A stretch of DNA of 9,636 nt from Spirochaetia bacterium (GTDB taxonomy: Bacteria > Spirochaetota > Leptospirae > Leptospirales > Leptonemataceae). The notes beneath the pieces were generated by a model, which saw nothing but the letters and a program-made list of their open reading frames with translations, did not search any database and had not been told where the DNA came from. This document shows positions 1 through 7,743 of the stretch, one piece after another; the stretch's first letter is position 1; every line of letters starts with the position of its first letter. The DNA lies in contig JACPZR010000402.1 in the NCBI GenBank assembly GCA_016195395.1, positions 1 through 9,636 of the forward strand. The letters are read 5' to 3'. Both the position numbers and the translations under genes were made by a program.

Positions 1-3000
1 GCACTCAGCCTTGTAAACAATTCTCTGTCAACCCATGAGAGTTTCGGCGGCCACTATCTGCGCGGCGTGATCCTCTCTGAACTGGGCCGACGCGATGAGG
101 CCATGCAGGCTTTGCTCCGCGCCGAGAGTATCCGACCCCAGGATGAGCAGCTCCTCCTGACTCTTGCCGTTCTTTACACGTCCGCCGGGGATCTCGACAA
201 GGCGCTCCAGCGCTATCTGAATCTCATGGCCGCCAATCCGCGTGAGCCTGTGTACGCATACAAAGCGGGCACCACGTACAAGCTGAAGAAGGATCTGACC
301 AAAGCGGAAGAGATGCTCAAGAAAGCGGATGTGGATGGATTCCGCTACCGCGATCAGGTCTGCCTCCAGCTGGGGGATCTTGCCCTGGAACGTAAGAAGT
401 ACGATGAAGCGGACGACTGGTTCGCCAAAGCGGTCCAAATCAACCCGTCCTTGAAGGATGCCCGTTCGGGATCCGGGGCCTCCAAGCTCGCAAAGAAACT
501 GGATCTGGCCAGCAAAGCCTACGCAGCCGGCAAGTACGACGATGCCCTAAAGGAGATCGACGAGGCTCGTCTGGCGGACCCCATGTCGCCCACGCCCTTA
601 TTAATGAAGGGAACCGTGCTTCTGGCCATGCAGAAGTACGAAGATGCGCTCGATCCGCTTAAGAAATCCATTCAGATGGCGCCGGATAATGCGGAGGGCT
701 ATTCCCTTCTGGGATCCGCCTATCACAAACTGAAGAAATACCCCGACGCAGTCCAAGTCTACCGTGACGGCATCAAACGCGCCCCTGAGAACGCCGAGCT
801 TCACAACAAGCTGGGCATGGTGCTCCGTGACCGCGAAGAGCTCCGTAAAGCCATCGACTCTTTCAATCATGCGGTTCGCCTCCAGCCCGACTATTCGGCG
901 GCCCGGATGAACCTGGCCTTCGCGTTCATGGACGATAAGCGGTTTATCGATGCGCGCCGGGAATTCCAAGCCCTGGTGGAGAAAGACCCAAAGAACGCTG
1001 ATGCCAAAAAGGGTCTGGAGCTGATTCAAATCCTTGAAATCCTGGAACGCGGAGACCGTCATTTTACCGCCAACCGGATCGACCAAGCGTACGCCGAGTA
1101 CAAGAAGGCGCTCGAAATCGGTTCTAAAACGGCCGTGGTGCATAACGCGCTGGCCCGCGCTGAATTTGCGCGCCGGAATTTTGACGCCTCTGAAAAGAGC
1201 TACAAGAAGGCTTTAGAGATTGATCCGTCCAACGCTGCGGCCCTTCAGGGCCTGGTCCGCGTGTACGGCGCCACCAACAGAAAGAAAGATGAGGCGCAGG
1301 CTTTGGCCAAGCTTTCGAAGCTTTCCGGCAACGAAGTGGCCGCCGGTCTTGCTGTGGGAAAACTCAAAGAAGACGCGGGGAACCTGCCGCAGGCAGAGGC
1401 GCACTACGTCGGTCTATTGAAAACAAATCCCGACAATGATCAGGTCAAGCGCCGGCTGGCCGCGGTCTATCTGAAGATGGCCCTTGTTGAGAACGGCAAG
1501 GCAAAATTCAAAGAGGCCAAAGCGCTTCTGGACAAAGCGGAGAAGGTGAGCCCGGACCTGGCAGGTCTTGAAGAAGCCCAGAAGACGATCAAAGAAAACC
1601 TGGAGCAAAGCGACCTTGTGGCGGTCTTGAAGAAGGCAGAGGATGCTTACACCTACGGCCGGTTTGATCAGGCCCTTCCTCTGTATGAGAAGGTCTACGA
1701 AAAGTGGAAGCGACCCCTTGTACTCGTCCGCATGGCGGAGTGTAAAATCGCTCTGGGCGATGAAGAAAAGGGAATCTCACTGTTGCGCGCCGGCCAATCC
1801 CGCACGGGTGACGTAGAAGTATCAGAGGCCATCAACAGCTACCTCCTGAAAAAAGGCGAACTTGAGAAAGCAGATCAAGGCTTCAAAGAAATCGTCGCAC
1901 AGCATGAAGATGCGTTCTTCTCTCTGTATAAACTGGGCGTGATTCGACTGCTGAAGTCCAACTATGGCGAGGCGCTGGAGTATTTCAACCGGTCGCTCAT
2001 CTACAGGCCGGATTTCTATCCCACGCGCATTGCGCGCGGCGTGGCGCACTACCGCAAAGGTGACCGCGACAAAGCCCGCCAGGAATTTGAAGAAGCCTCA
2101 CGGATCGATGAGGAATCACCGCTTGCGCGATACAACGTGGGGATGATTCTCTATAACGACAACCTTCTGGATCAGGCGGAAACGATTTTTGCGGACCTCA
2201 TCAAGAAGTACCCGGCGTTTCCGGATACTCACTATCATTTGTCGTTCATCTACTATACGCGCGGCAAACTGGACAAAGCCGAGGACGAAATACATGCCTG
2301 CATGAAGCTGGAGTCGGGTTCTCGTTGCCCCATGGCGCTTGCGCATGTTCTCGAGAAGCGGTACGAAACGGGCAAAGACCCCGCCGACCTGCGCAAACTC
2401 CGCGACACCTATCAGGAAATTCTCATCCGCTTCCCCAATGCGGAGGAGGCCGACGAGTCGCGCAAGCGCCTTGCGTCGCTCTCTCCGGATATGCGGATTG
2501 CAGTGCCGTACCAGGGGAATCTGGTGAGCCAGGTCACTCCTGCTGTTGTAAACGCAAGTCTCATCACTGTCACCGGTTCCACGCTTGTGGCCGTGGACTC
2601 CCGTACCAAGAAATCGAAATACCGTGTGGAACTTCCAGCTCCCGCGTCTGCGCTTCTCGTGGATCAGGTGGTCTATGTGCTCACGCCCGGCCGCGTCGAT
2701 ACGTATGATGCGGGCTCCGGCATGCAGCTGGGCGGCTTTGCCGTGGATAAGAATGCGCGGAGGCTCATTGGGTCGTATGGACGACTCGGGGTGGTCTCGG
2801 GTGGCAGCTTGTCCGTTTACGACGGCGCGGGCCGGGTAACGGGAACGCAGCGCGGCACGGACAAAACGTCGTACGCCTATTCCGACGGCTTTTTTTACCG
2901 CTTTGATTCGTCTAAGGGCGACATGCTTTTGCACCGCCTTTCTGACAAGGTCGAAGTGGATGTGCAGGTGATTGTGCCCGGCGCGGGCGCGCTCGGCTTC

Positions 3001-3381
3001 CCGGAAATTCTGCGCAAGGACGACAAACTGTATCTTCTGTTCGCGGAGCGGCATCTGGCCGTTCTTGACGAGAAGAAAGCCGAAATTAGAGGAATTCCTA
3101 TGGCCGGAGGCGTTGCTCTGCTGACCACCCCTGAAGGCAGGATTGTGGTCGTGGGACAAAAGTGGCTCCGCTTCATATCCAGCGCCGGCAAGGTGGAGAA
3201 AGAAGTAGCGCTGCCTGTGGGACTTCTCTCCCGGGCTGCTTTCAGCGCTCTGAGTGACAAGGACTTCCTCTACGTTGGGACCGACCAGAAAATCCGTCAG
3301 ATTGACGCAGATGGGAAAGAAAAATGGGCGCTGCCCCTTGGAGGCGACGGGAAAACTCAGATTGTTTCCGTCTACTACTGA
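1..3381 (+). CDS. Giant TPR protein with C-terminal seven-blade PQQ-like propeller (5' partial)
   Basis: The reading frame is open from base 1, so the true start lies upstream; an internal GTG at 67 is not the start because TPR-like sequence continues before it. 1126 residues are visible. Residues 1 to about 825 are a nearly unbroken array of roughly twenty tetratricopeptide repeats, with recurring A-x-x-Y/F-x-K-A-L-x-I/L-x-P signatures and Asn/Asp-Pro turns between helices. From about residue 831 the sequence becomes beta-rich: seven units of about 40 residues each carry an L/V-Y/V-V strand followed by V-D/Y-D...G turns, as in PQQ-like/quinoprotein propellers, the last ending near D-G-K-E-K-W. 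TPR arrays are protein-binding scaffolds; PQQ-like propellers without enzyme partners are usually periplasmic interaction platforms (as in BamB). No export signal can be judged because the N-terminus is missing. The HAMP and HEAT genes follow on the same strand. Exact function is unknown. Confidence 0.93.
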   Translation, partial: ALSLVNNSLSTHESFGGHYLRGVILSELGRRDEAMQALLRAESIRPQDEQLLLTLAVLYTSAGDLDKALQRYLNLMAANPREPVYAYKAGTTYKLKKDLTKAEEMLKKADVDGFRYRDQVCLQLGDLALERKKYDEADDWFAKAVQINPSLKDARSGSGASKLAKKLDLASKAYAAGKYDDALKEIDEARLADPMSPTPLLMKGTVLLAMQKYEDALDPLKKSIQMAPDNAEGYSLLGSAYHKLKKYPDAVQVYRDGIKRAPENAELHNKLGMVLRDREELRKAIDSFNHAVRLQPDYSAARMNLAFAFMDDKRFIDARREFQALVEKDPKNADAKKGLELIQILEILERGDRHFTANRIDQAYAEYKKALEIGSKTAVVHNALARAEFARRNFDASEKSYKKALEIDPSNAAALQGLVRVYGATNRKKDEAQALAKLSKLSGNEVAAGLAVGKLKEDAGNLPQAEAHYVGLLKTNPDNDQVKRRLAAVYLKMALVENGKAKFKEAKALLDKAEKVSPDLAGLEEAQKTIKENLEQSDLVAVLKKAEDAYTYGRFDQALPLYEKVYEKWKRPLVLVRMAECKIALGDEEKGISLLRAGQSRTGDVEVSEAINSYLLKKGELEKADQGFKEIVAQHEDAFFSLYKLGVIRLLKSNYGEALEYFNRSLIYRPDFYPTRIARGVAHYRKGDRDKARQEFEEASRIDEESPLARYNVGMILYNDNLLDQAETIFADLIKKYPAFPDTHYHLSFIYYTRGKLDKAEDEIHACMKLESGSRCPMALAHVLEKRYETGKDPADLRKLRDTYQEILIRFPNAEEADESRKRLASLSPDMRIAVPYQGNLVSQVTPAVVNASLITVTGSTLVAVDSRTKKSKYRVELPAPASALLVDQVVYVLTPGRVDTYDAGSGMQLGGFAVDKNARRLIGSYGRLGVVSGGSLSVYDGAGRVTGTQRGTDKTSYAYSDGFFYRFDSSKGDMLLHRLSDKVEVDVQVIVPGAGALGFPEILRKDDKLYLLFAERHLAVLDEKKAEIRGIPMAGGVALLTTPEGRIVVVGQKWLRFISSAGKVEKEVALPVGLLSRAAFSALSDKDFLYVGTDQKIRQIDADGKEKWALPLGGDGKTQIVSVYY

Positions 3382-3497
3382 GCAAGCGTTCCTCTCTCTG
3401 GGCGCCGCCGGAATCCGTCTGCAAAGCGGGCCGTGTGGCGCGTAGGGCAAAAACGGGATTGACACCAGGGGTACAAACGCCGCAAAACGGGCAGAAC

Positions 3498-3503
3498 TGG
3501 AGG
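3498..3503 (+). promoter_or_regulatory. Shine-Dalgarno site for the HAMP gene (TGGAGG)
   Basis: TGGAGG lies five bases before the GTG at 3509 and is the best ribosome-binding match in the 127-bp gap after the TPR gene. It supports GTG rather than an upstream start, although the frame stays open back to a TAG at 3443-3445. The rest of the gap (3382-3497) shows no convincing promoter or terminator. Confidence 0.6.
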
Positions 3504-3508
3504 CCCAG

Positions 3509-4015
3509 GTGGAAGAACAAGAACCCAAGCACAGCACTCGGTGGCGTTATTACATAGATAAGCAGTTTCAAAATCAGTTCATCGTCAGATTCAGCCTGGT
3601 GATCATCTTGGTTGCGTTATTCACCCTCGGGACAGTTCTCCTGCTCCGGGAGAATGCCTATCAAATTGTTCCGGGGAACTTTGGCGTTGTAATCGGCACT
3701 GACGCTCACAAAGTCATCAGTTGCAGAACCCCTGAGGGGACTACGCTGGATCTTCCCATTCCCAAGAAGTACTTCAATGCGTTTGAACTCTATGCGCCGG
3801 CGATTGTGTTCATCAGCGCTGTCAACCTGGTGTTGATCGTAGTATTCAGTCTGTTCTATTCTCACAGTATGGCGGGTCCCATCCATAACATCAAGAATGT
3901 GCTGGAGGAGCTCGCAGCCGGCGGCAAGGCCCGGCCAATCAGGGTCCGGAAAGGGGACCAATTTCAGGATCTTGTCGATCTCCTGAACGAAGTCATCGAG
4001 AAGAGGGTAAAATAA
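3509..4015 (+). CDS. Two-pass membrane protein with a terminal HAMP domain
   Basis: 168 residues from a GTG start with a good Shine-Dalgarno five bases upstream. A basic cytoplasmic N-terminus (about 1-23, containing R-W-R-Y-Y-I-D-K-Q-F-Q) is followed by membrane segment 1 (about 24-47), a short periplasmic loop of about 48 residues, and membrane segment 2 (about 96-117). Residues 118-168 fit a HAMP domain: the H-S-M-A-G-P-I-H start of helix 1, a connector with R-P-I-R-V-R, and helix 2 with the usual D-Q-F-Q-D-L-V-D-L-L-N. HAMP modules pass conformational signals from membrane segments to kinases, cyclases or chemoreceptor tails, but here the protein ends right after HAMP, so no output domain is present. 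The HEAT gene starts on the base after its stop codon, so the two are surely co-transcribed. A role as an adaptor signalling through a partner is inference. Confidence 0.88.
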   Translation: MEEQEPKHSTRWRYYIDKQFQNQFIVRFSLVIILVALFTLGTVLLLRENAYQIVPGNFGVVIGTDAHKVISCRTPEGTTLDLPIPKKYFNAFELYAPAIVFISAVNLVLIVVFSLFYSHSMAGPIHNIKNVLEELAAGGKARPIRVRKGDQFQDLVDLLNEVIEKRVK

Positions 4016-4675
4016 GTGCGTACCTCCGTCCACATTCTCTTAATTGGCGGACTGCTCCTGTCCTTTGGCGCAGCCTATGCCCAGGAAGACACAACCGCGC
4101 ATGCCGTGGGGCGTGTGGGTCTGTCAGGCGTTGATAAGCTCGCAGAAATGCTGTCAGATCCGGTTGTCCGGATCGAAGACAAGGTGGAGGCCGTACGGCG
4201 CCTGGAACTACCCACGCGCAAGGATGTGCAGGCGTCATCGCTCTACAATCCCATCCTTGGGGCCATGGCAAAGCAGAACGTGAACCAGCACCATGTGCTT
4301 CGTGAAGCGGCCTGCCAAGCCCTCATTCATTTTGTCAATATTGACGGGAGCGACAAACTCCTGGAGCCGCTGGGCAAGGTTCTGGCCAACTCCGGGGAGC
4401 ACGAAGAAGTGCGTTTGTCCGCCGCGCGCACGTTGGCGCAATTCAGCCGGTACGGGCCGCAGGCCACGGATCAGCTGATTGTCGCTCTTGTGGCGGAAGT
4501 GGAACGCGGAGCCCAGGCAAACAACGTCAACGTTGTCACAGCCATCGTTCAGGGCCTCCTGAACCTGCGGGACAAGAAAGGATTTGTTCCGCTGATGCGC
4601 GTAATCCAATCGAACTTCCCCACCTACACCAAGCGGGAAGCGCAAAAAGCCCTCGAAAATATTCGTTGGGAATAA
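4016..4675 (+). CDS. Secreted HEAT-repeat protein
   Basis: 219 residues from a GTG start that immediately follows the TAA of the HAMP gene; AGAGGG about eight bases upstream serves as ribosome-binding site. Residues 1-22 are a clear Sec signal peptide (M-R-T-S, a hydrophobic core, and A-Y-A before Q23-E24), with no lipobox Cys, so the mature protein should be periplasmic or secreted. The rest is all-helical with four to five HEAT-like repeats: V-R-I-E-D-K-V-E-A-V-R-R-L (51-63), V-L-R-E-A-A-C-Q-A-L (94-103), V-R-L-S-A-A-R-T-L (132-140), a degenerate unit near 153-183, and T-K-R-E-A-Q-K-A-L (205-213). HEAT solenoids bind proteins; no catalytic residues are visible. Linkage to the HAMP and TPR genes suggests one envelope assembly, but the partner is unknown. 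It is the last plus-strand gene before the convergent gap. Confidence 0.88.
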   Translation: MRTSVHILLIGGLLLSFGAAYAQEDTTAHAVGRVGLSGVDKLAEMLSDPVVRIEDKVEAVRRLELPTRKDVQASSLYNPILGAMAKQNVNQHHVLREAACQALIHFVNIDGSDKLLEPLGKVLANSGEHEEVRLSAARTLAQFSRYGPQATDQLIVALVAEVERGAQANNVNVVTAIVQGLLNLRDKKGFVPLMRVIQSNFPTYTKREAQKALENIRWE

Positions 4676-4790
4676 CGCCAAGAGCGTCCATGACAGAAAT
4701 GCGCGGGGCAGGCCGGGATACACGTTTTTCCTTGCGCCGCCCTGCGTAGTTATGGCCCGCGCCCGGACTACGGGTAGACCGTGGTGCCGG
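4676..4790. other. Convergent intergenic region with two small inverted repeats
   Basis: 115 bp separate the tail-to-tail gene sets. CGTAGT (4745-4750) pairs with ACTACG (4767-4772), and GACCG (4777-4781) pairs with CGGTC (4788-4792), the latter reaching into the stop codon of the minus-strand lipoprotein. Neither stem is followed by a clean T-run on either strand; a T5 at about 4724-4728 has no GC-rich hairpin just before it. It may hold a weak or Rho-dependent terminator, but I cannot call one. No gene is seen here. Confidence 0.35.
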
Positions 4791-5234
4791 TCACGAAACG
4801 ATGAACCCGTTCACGAGGCTTACGTAGGACGCTCCTGTACAGAGCCCGGCGGCTTTCTTCTGCTCCCAATAGGCCTGCCCGCACTGGAATTGGCAAATCT
4901 TGGCGCCATCTGAGTACTTTGCAAACACGGCTGCATTGGGAAGAACGGAGCAGATTTCATTGATCCCCTGCGGCGCCGGGACGGTTACGCTGTAGGTGGG
5001 CTGGACGGCCGAAGTCGCGTAGACGGCGGTGCTTGCATATAGGCCGGCTGTGTTGCCGCAGGCGTATGAAGCCGACTCAGACAGGACGCAGTAACCGCGG
5101 ACGTCGGTGGCGCGCGTGACGGCAAGGATCATCGTCTGGCTCTTTTCTTTGTCTTCATTGTGAGCCGCGGAATCGCAGGACACAAGGGGGCCAAGCAAGA
5201 TCAGAAGGAGAATGGCGGTTGGAAGTGTCTTCAT
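4791..5234 (-). CDS. Six-cysteine outer-envelope lipoprotein downstream of the TonB receptor
   Basis: 147 residues. The N-terminus is a lipoprotein signal peptide: M-K-T, a Leu/Ile-rich core and the lipobox L-V-S-C with Cys20 as the lipidated residue, followed by D-S. The mature part has six further cysteines (49, 59, 95, 114, 118, 132), enough for three disulfides, and a Tyr/Ala/Ser-rich middle; residues 110-132 form a Cys cluster (K-I-C-x3-C...G-L-C). I do not recognise the family. The ATG overlaps the receptor stop by one base (TAATG), and a GAGGTG eight bases upstream lies within the last receptor codons, so translation is coupled to the receptor. This points to a stoichiometric accessory lipoprotein of the receptor, which is inference. 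It is the last gene of the minus-strand cluster. Confidence 0.87.
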   Translation of the reverse strand: MKTLPTAILLLILLGPLVSCDSAAHNEDKEKSQTMILAVTRATDVRGYCVLSESASYACGNTAGLYASTAVYATSAVQPTYSVTVPAPQGINEICSVLPNAAVFAKYSDGAKICQFQCGQAYWEQKKAAGLCTGASYVSLVNGFIVS

Positions 5235-7741
5235 TAGAACTGCACCTCGACCCCAACGTTAAACAGGGGCGACTTCACAACACGGTTTGGGCCGGCGGGA
5301 ATGTTCAACGAGCCAAAATCATACTGGATCGACGGGTTGGTCCGCGATACCGGTTCTGACCGGCTCCAGTCCTGGCCCGTGGGGTTGTCGCGGATGTATG
5401 CGTTAATGATTTCCACGAATACGTTGCCAAAGCCCCACTCGTAGTTGAAGAATCTGTCCACGCGGATGTCCAGGCGGTGGTAGGGCTTGAGCCGTCCTGA
5501 ATTTGTCTGCGCCGAGTAAACAGGATTAAAAATGGGACGACCACCATTGGACTGAGGCGCCCCGTCATCATTGATGATGGGGGTGAACGGAGCCGACGTC
5601 ATATACTTCCACCGCGCGCCCAGCTGCCAGTCCCTGTTAAACTTGTAGCCGAAAATAACGTTGATGATCTGCGTGCGGTCAAAGTCCGCATAGTAGTCCT
5701 TCGTGTTGTCGTACTGATTGATGATGCGGCGTTCATCCGCGCTGTAGAGCGTTGTCTTTTCCGCGTCCGTCACTACATGCTGGTGATTGTTGCGGAAGGA
5801 GCGGGACCACGTGTAAGAAATCCAGCCGTACCAGCCCGGTTCGGCTTCCGGTTTGCTGTTTTTAATGTATATCTCGTAACCGTCAGAGTAGCCGGTCCCA
5901 TCGTTGGTAAAACCGAGCCTGTCATTAAAGAGATACGGCTGCGAGTACTGCTGATAAGGGTTCGTGTTTTTTCGTATTGGAGTCACCGCATATGGGTCTG
6001 CCACAACGATGTCCGTGTAATAATGCTTGTAGACTTCAGCCTTGAACGTCCAGCGCTTGAAGATCTGCTGGAGGCCCAGCGCGTAGTGTTCGGCCCGCTC
6101 CATCTTCAAGTCGGGGTTCCCTGATGACGCCGAGTACTCGTTGGGCAGCGGCACCCTGTGATAAATGCCGGCCCCCGCTGTGACCATGGTTTTCTGTTCT
6201 GTTTCGTATGAAAGCGTGCCCCTTGGGTCCACTACCTGCTGCTTGGTGAGTCCAAAATAATCGAGGCGCACGCCCGGCTTGAAATTGAACCCCATGCCCT
6301 TGATGGTGGCCATCGCATAGGCGTTGTTGTAGGATGTGCGCTCCGAGTCATGAACCGGCACGGTGACAAAAGCGGGGTTGTTGGTGTCATAAAAGTTGGG
6401 GCTGGGATTATTTGGGTCCAGGATGCGCGGTGTGTTCCCATTGATGCGGTTGAAGAACACACGCCCTTCCACTCCGGCATCAAACGTCACATGGTTTTTC
6501 ACCGCCTCCCAGCTGGTTTCGTCCTTGAGCGCCACCCATCCGTTTTCGATTCTTTCCTTTGCGGACAGGGTTCCAATACTTCCATCGACGTAGAAAATGT
6601 TGCTGTGATTGTATAACGTCAGCCGGTTCTGAATCGTGGACGTTGGCTGCCAGATATCGCGGACCGCTTCCGTGTGAAATGCCTGATCAAGGGCCACGTG
6701 GGCGCCGATGAAAATGGGATCAATGTCCGTTGTGGGGTCCCACGCAGGGGAGTTCTTGACTTTTGCGCCGAACGAATCCTTTGCGGCCAGCGCGTAAACG
6801 TAGAGCGTATGTGTTTTGGTGGGCCGGAACTCCATCTTGAACTGGCTGTCCCAGTACTGCGGCGGGCGGATTCCGTCCGGGATGTAAGGCTTCAGTGTTT
6901 GATCCAGATATGCGTAGCGGCCTGTTTGATCCAGATATGCGTAGCGGCCTGACCCGATCCAGTAGCCGGTATTGTCGCCTAGAAGAGGACCCTTGAAGAG
7001 GGCCTTTGTGGAGAACAAGCTGAAGGATGCATGCCCGCCGAATTTTTCCACCTTGTCAATGGTCTCGATAGAGATCACGCCGCCCGTCGCATTGCCATAG
7101 TTGGCGGGATAGGCGCCCGTGTAGAGATCCATCGATTTGATGATGTCATTGTGAAGGACAGAGTCCAAAGGAAAGATATGGAACGCATATCCGATCGGAA
7201 GATCGTCCACCAGATACGTATTGGCGTTCTGGTTGGCGCCCCGGACCACGATTTCACCGCTGCCAAAGGAGGGCGCGTTGACACCCGGGAGCGATTCCAA
7301 TCCCCGCAGCGCCTCCCCAAAGGTTCCAGGAATCCGTTTCACTTCGCCGGAGACCACAATCCCGCGGTCGGTCACCACCTGCTCCCCGGTGGGTCCTTTG
7401 TCCGGGCCGCCTCCGCCATCCTTGCCGGTAAAGATCGTCAACTCCTGGCCGGTGTACTTGATCTCAAGGCGCGGCTGGACCAGCCGTCCGTCTGACAGGA
7501 TCGCGCGAAACGTGTAAAACCCGGCCGCGGGCACCGTGACTACGGCGAAGCCCGATGCATCCGTGAAGTATTTCTGTTTGGTTTCGAGCACAACAACGGT
7601 GGCGTCGGCAATCGCTTTGCCGGCGCTCTGATCATAGACTTTCACGCGCACTGTGAACTCGGCAGCACTCAGAGCCGCCGCTGCAAGAAAGAGCGCTGCG
7701 AGCAGAGCGCGGGAGAGGGAACGCGGACAAAATCGTCTCAT
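5234..7741 (-). CDS. TonB-dependent outer-membrane receptor with N-terminal beta-sandwich domain
   Basis: 835 residues, a normal length for the family. Residues 1-27 are a Sec signal peptide (basic start, Ala/Leu core, S-A-A before E28). Residues 28 to about 105 look like a carboxypeptidase-regulatory/CnaB-type beta-sandwich (V-R-V-K-V-Y-D, G-K-A-I-A-D-A-T-V-V-V, T-D-A-S-G-F-A), common in receptors of Bacteroidetes, spirochaetes and others. A Gly-rich linker (109-119) precedes Q-V-V-T-D-R-G-I-V-V, a possible TonB box. The plug (about 125-235) has the hallmarks G-E-I-V-V-R-G (162-168), Y-L-V-D-D-L-P-I (176-183) and G-N-A-T-G-G-V-I-S-I (216-225). The rest is a Tyr/Asn-rich beta-barrel ending in F-N-V-G-V-E-V-Q-F, the terminal aromatic residue that the BAM machinery reads. 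It should import a ligand across the outer membrane using TonB-ExbBD energy; the substrate cannot be read from sequence. The start is ATG, two bases after the upstream lipoprotein's stop, with only a weak GGA ahead. Residues 265-282 are a tandem duplication. Confidence 0.95.
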   Translation of the reverse strand: MRRFCPRSLSRALLAALFLAAAALSAAEFTVRVKVYDQSAGKAIADATVVVLETKQKYFTDASGFAVVTVPAAGFYTFRAILSDGRLVQPRLEIKYTGQELTIFTGKDGGGGPDKGPTGEQVVTDRGIVVSGEVKRIPGTFGEALRGLESLPGVNAPSFGSGEIVVRGANQNANTYLVDDLPIGYAFHIFPLDSVLHNDIIKSMDLYTGAYPANYGNATGGVISIETIDKVEKFGGHASFSLFSTKALFKGPLLGDNTGYWIGSGRYAYLDQTGRYAYLDQTLKPYIPDGIRPPQYWDSQFKMEFRPTKTHTLYVYALAAKDSFGAKVKNSPAWDPTTDIDPIFIGAHVALDQAFHTEAVRDIWQPTSTIQNRLTLYNHSNIFYVDGSIGTLSAKERIENGWVALKDETSWEAVKNHVTFDAGVEGRVFFNRINGNTPRILDPNNPSPNFYDTNNPAFVTVPVHDSERTSYNNAYAMATIKGMGFNFKPGVRLDYFGLTKQQVVDPRGTLSYETEQKTMVTAGAGIYHRVPLPNEYSASSGNPDLKMERAEHYALGLQQIFKRWTFKAEVYKHYYTDIVVADPYAVTPIRKNTNPYQQYSQPYLFNDRLGFTNDGTGYSDGYEIYIKNSKPEAEPGWYGWISYTWSRSFRNNHQHVVTDAEKTTLYSADERRIINQYDNTKDYYADFDRTQIINVIFGYKFNRDWQLGARWKYMTSAPFTPIINDDGAPQSNGGRPIFNPVYSAQTNSGRLKPYHRLDIRVDRFFNYEWGFGNVFVEIINAYIRDNPTGQDWSRSEPVSRTNPSIQYDFGSLNIPAGPNRVVKSPLFNVGVEVQF
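5243..5248 (-). promoter_or_regulatory. Shine-Dalgarno site embedded in the receptor's last codons
   Basis: On the minus strand GAGGTG lies eight bases before the ATG of the six-Cys lipoprotein and doubles as the Glu-Val codons of the receptor's terminal V-E-V-Q-F. With the TAATG stop/start overlap it supports translational coupling. Confidence 0.6.
6896..6951. repeat. Perfect 27-bp tandem duplication inside the TonB receptor
   Basis: Two identical 27-base units lie head to tail (6898-6924 and 6925-6951), and the period-27 identity runs from 6896 to 6951. The unit length is a multiple of three, so the reading frame is kept and the peptide G-R-Y-A-Y-L-D-Q-T occurs twice, at residues 265-273 and 274-282. 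With no substitutions between copies it looks recent, either true slippage or an assembly artefact. Confidence 0.97.
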
Positions 7742-7743
7742 TA

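Noticed and set aside
601..1143. 180-codon open frame on the minus strand
   Set aside because: Antisense shadow of the TPR array with no recognisable domain.
3459..3464. TTGACA, a perfect sigma70 -35 hexamer before the HAMP gene
   Set aside because: No -10-like hexamer lies 16-18 bases downstream (the sequence there is near GCAAAA), so it is probably chance.
2116..3537. 473-codon open frame on the minus strand
   Set aside because: It lies antisense to the TPR-propeller gene, whose repeats and domains are clear; the predicted protein is Arg/His-rich with no domain and crosses the intergenic gap.
6674..6952. Plus-strand frame showing a repeated peptide
   Set aside because: The repeat is only the 27-bp duplication of the receptor read on the wrong strand.
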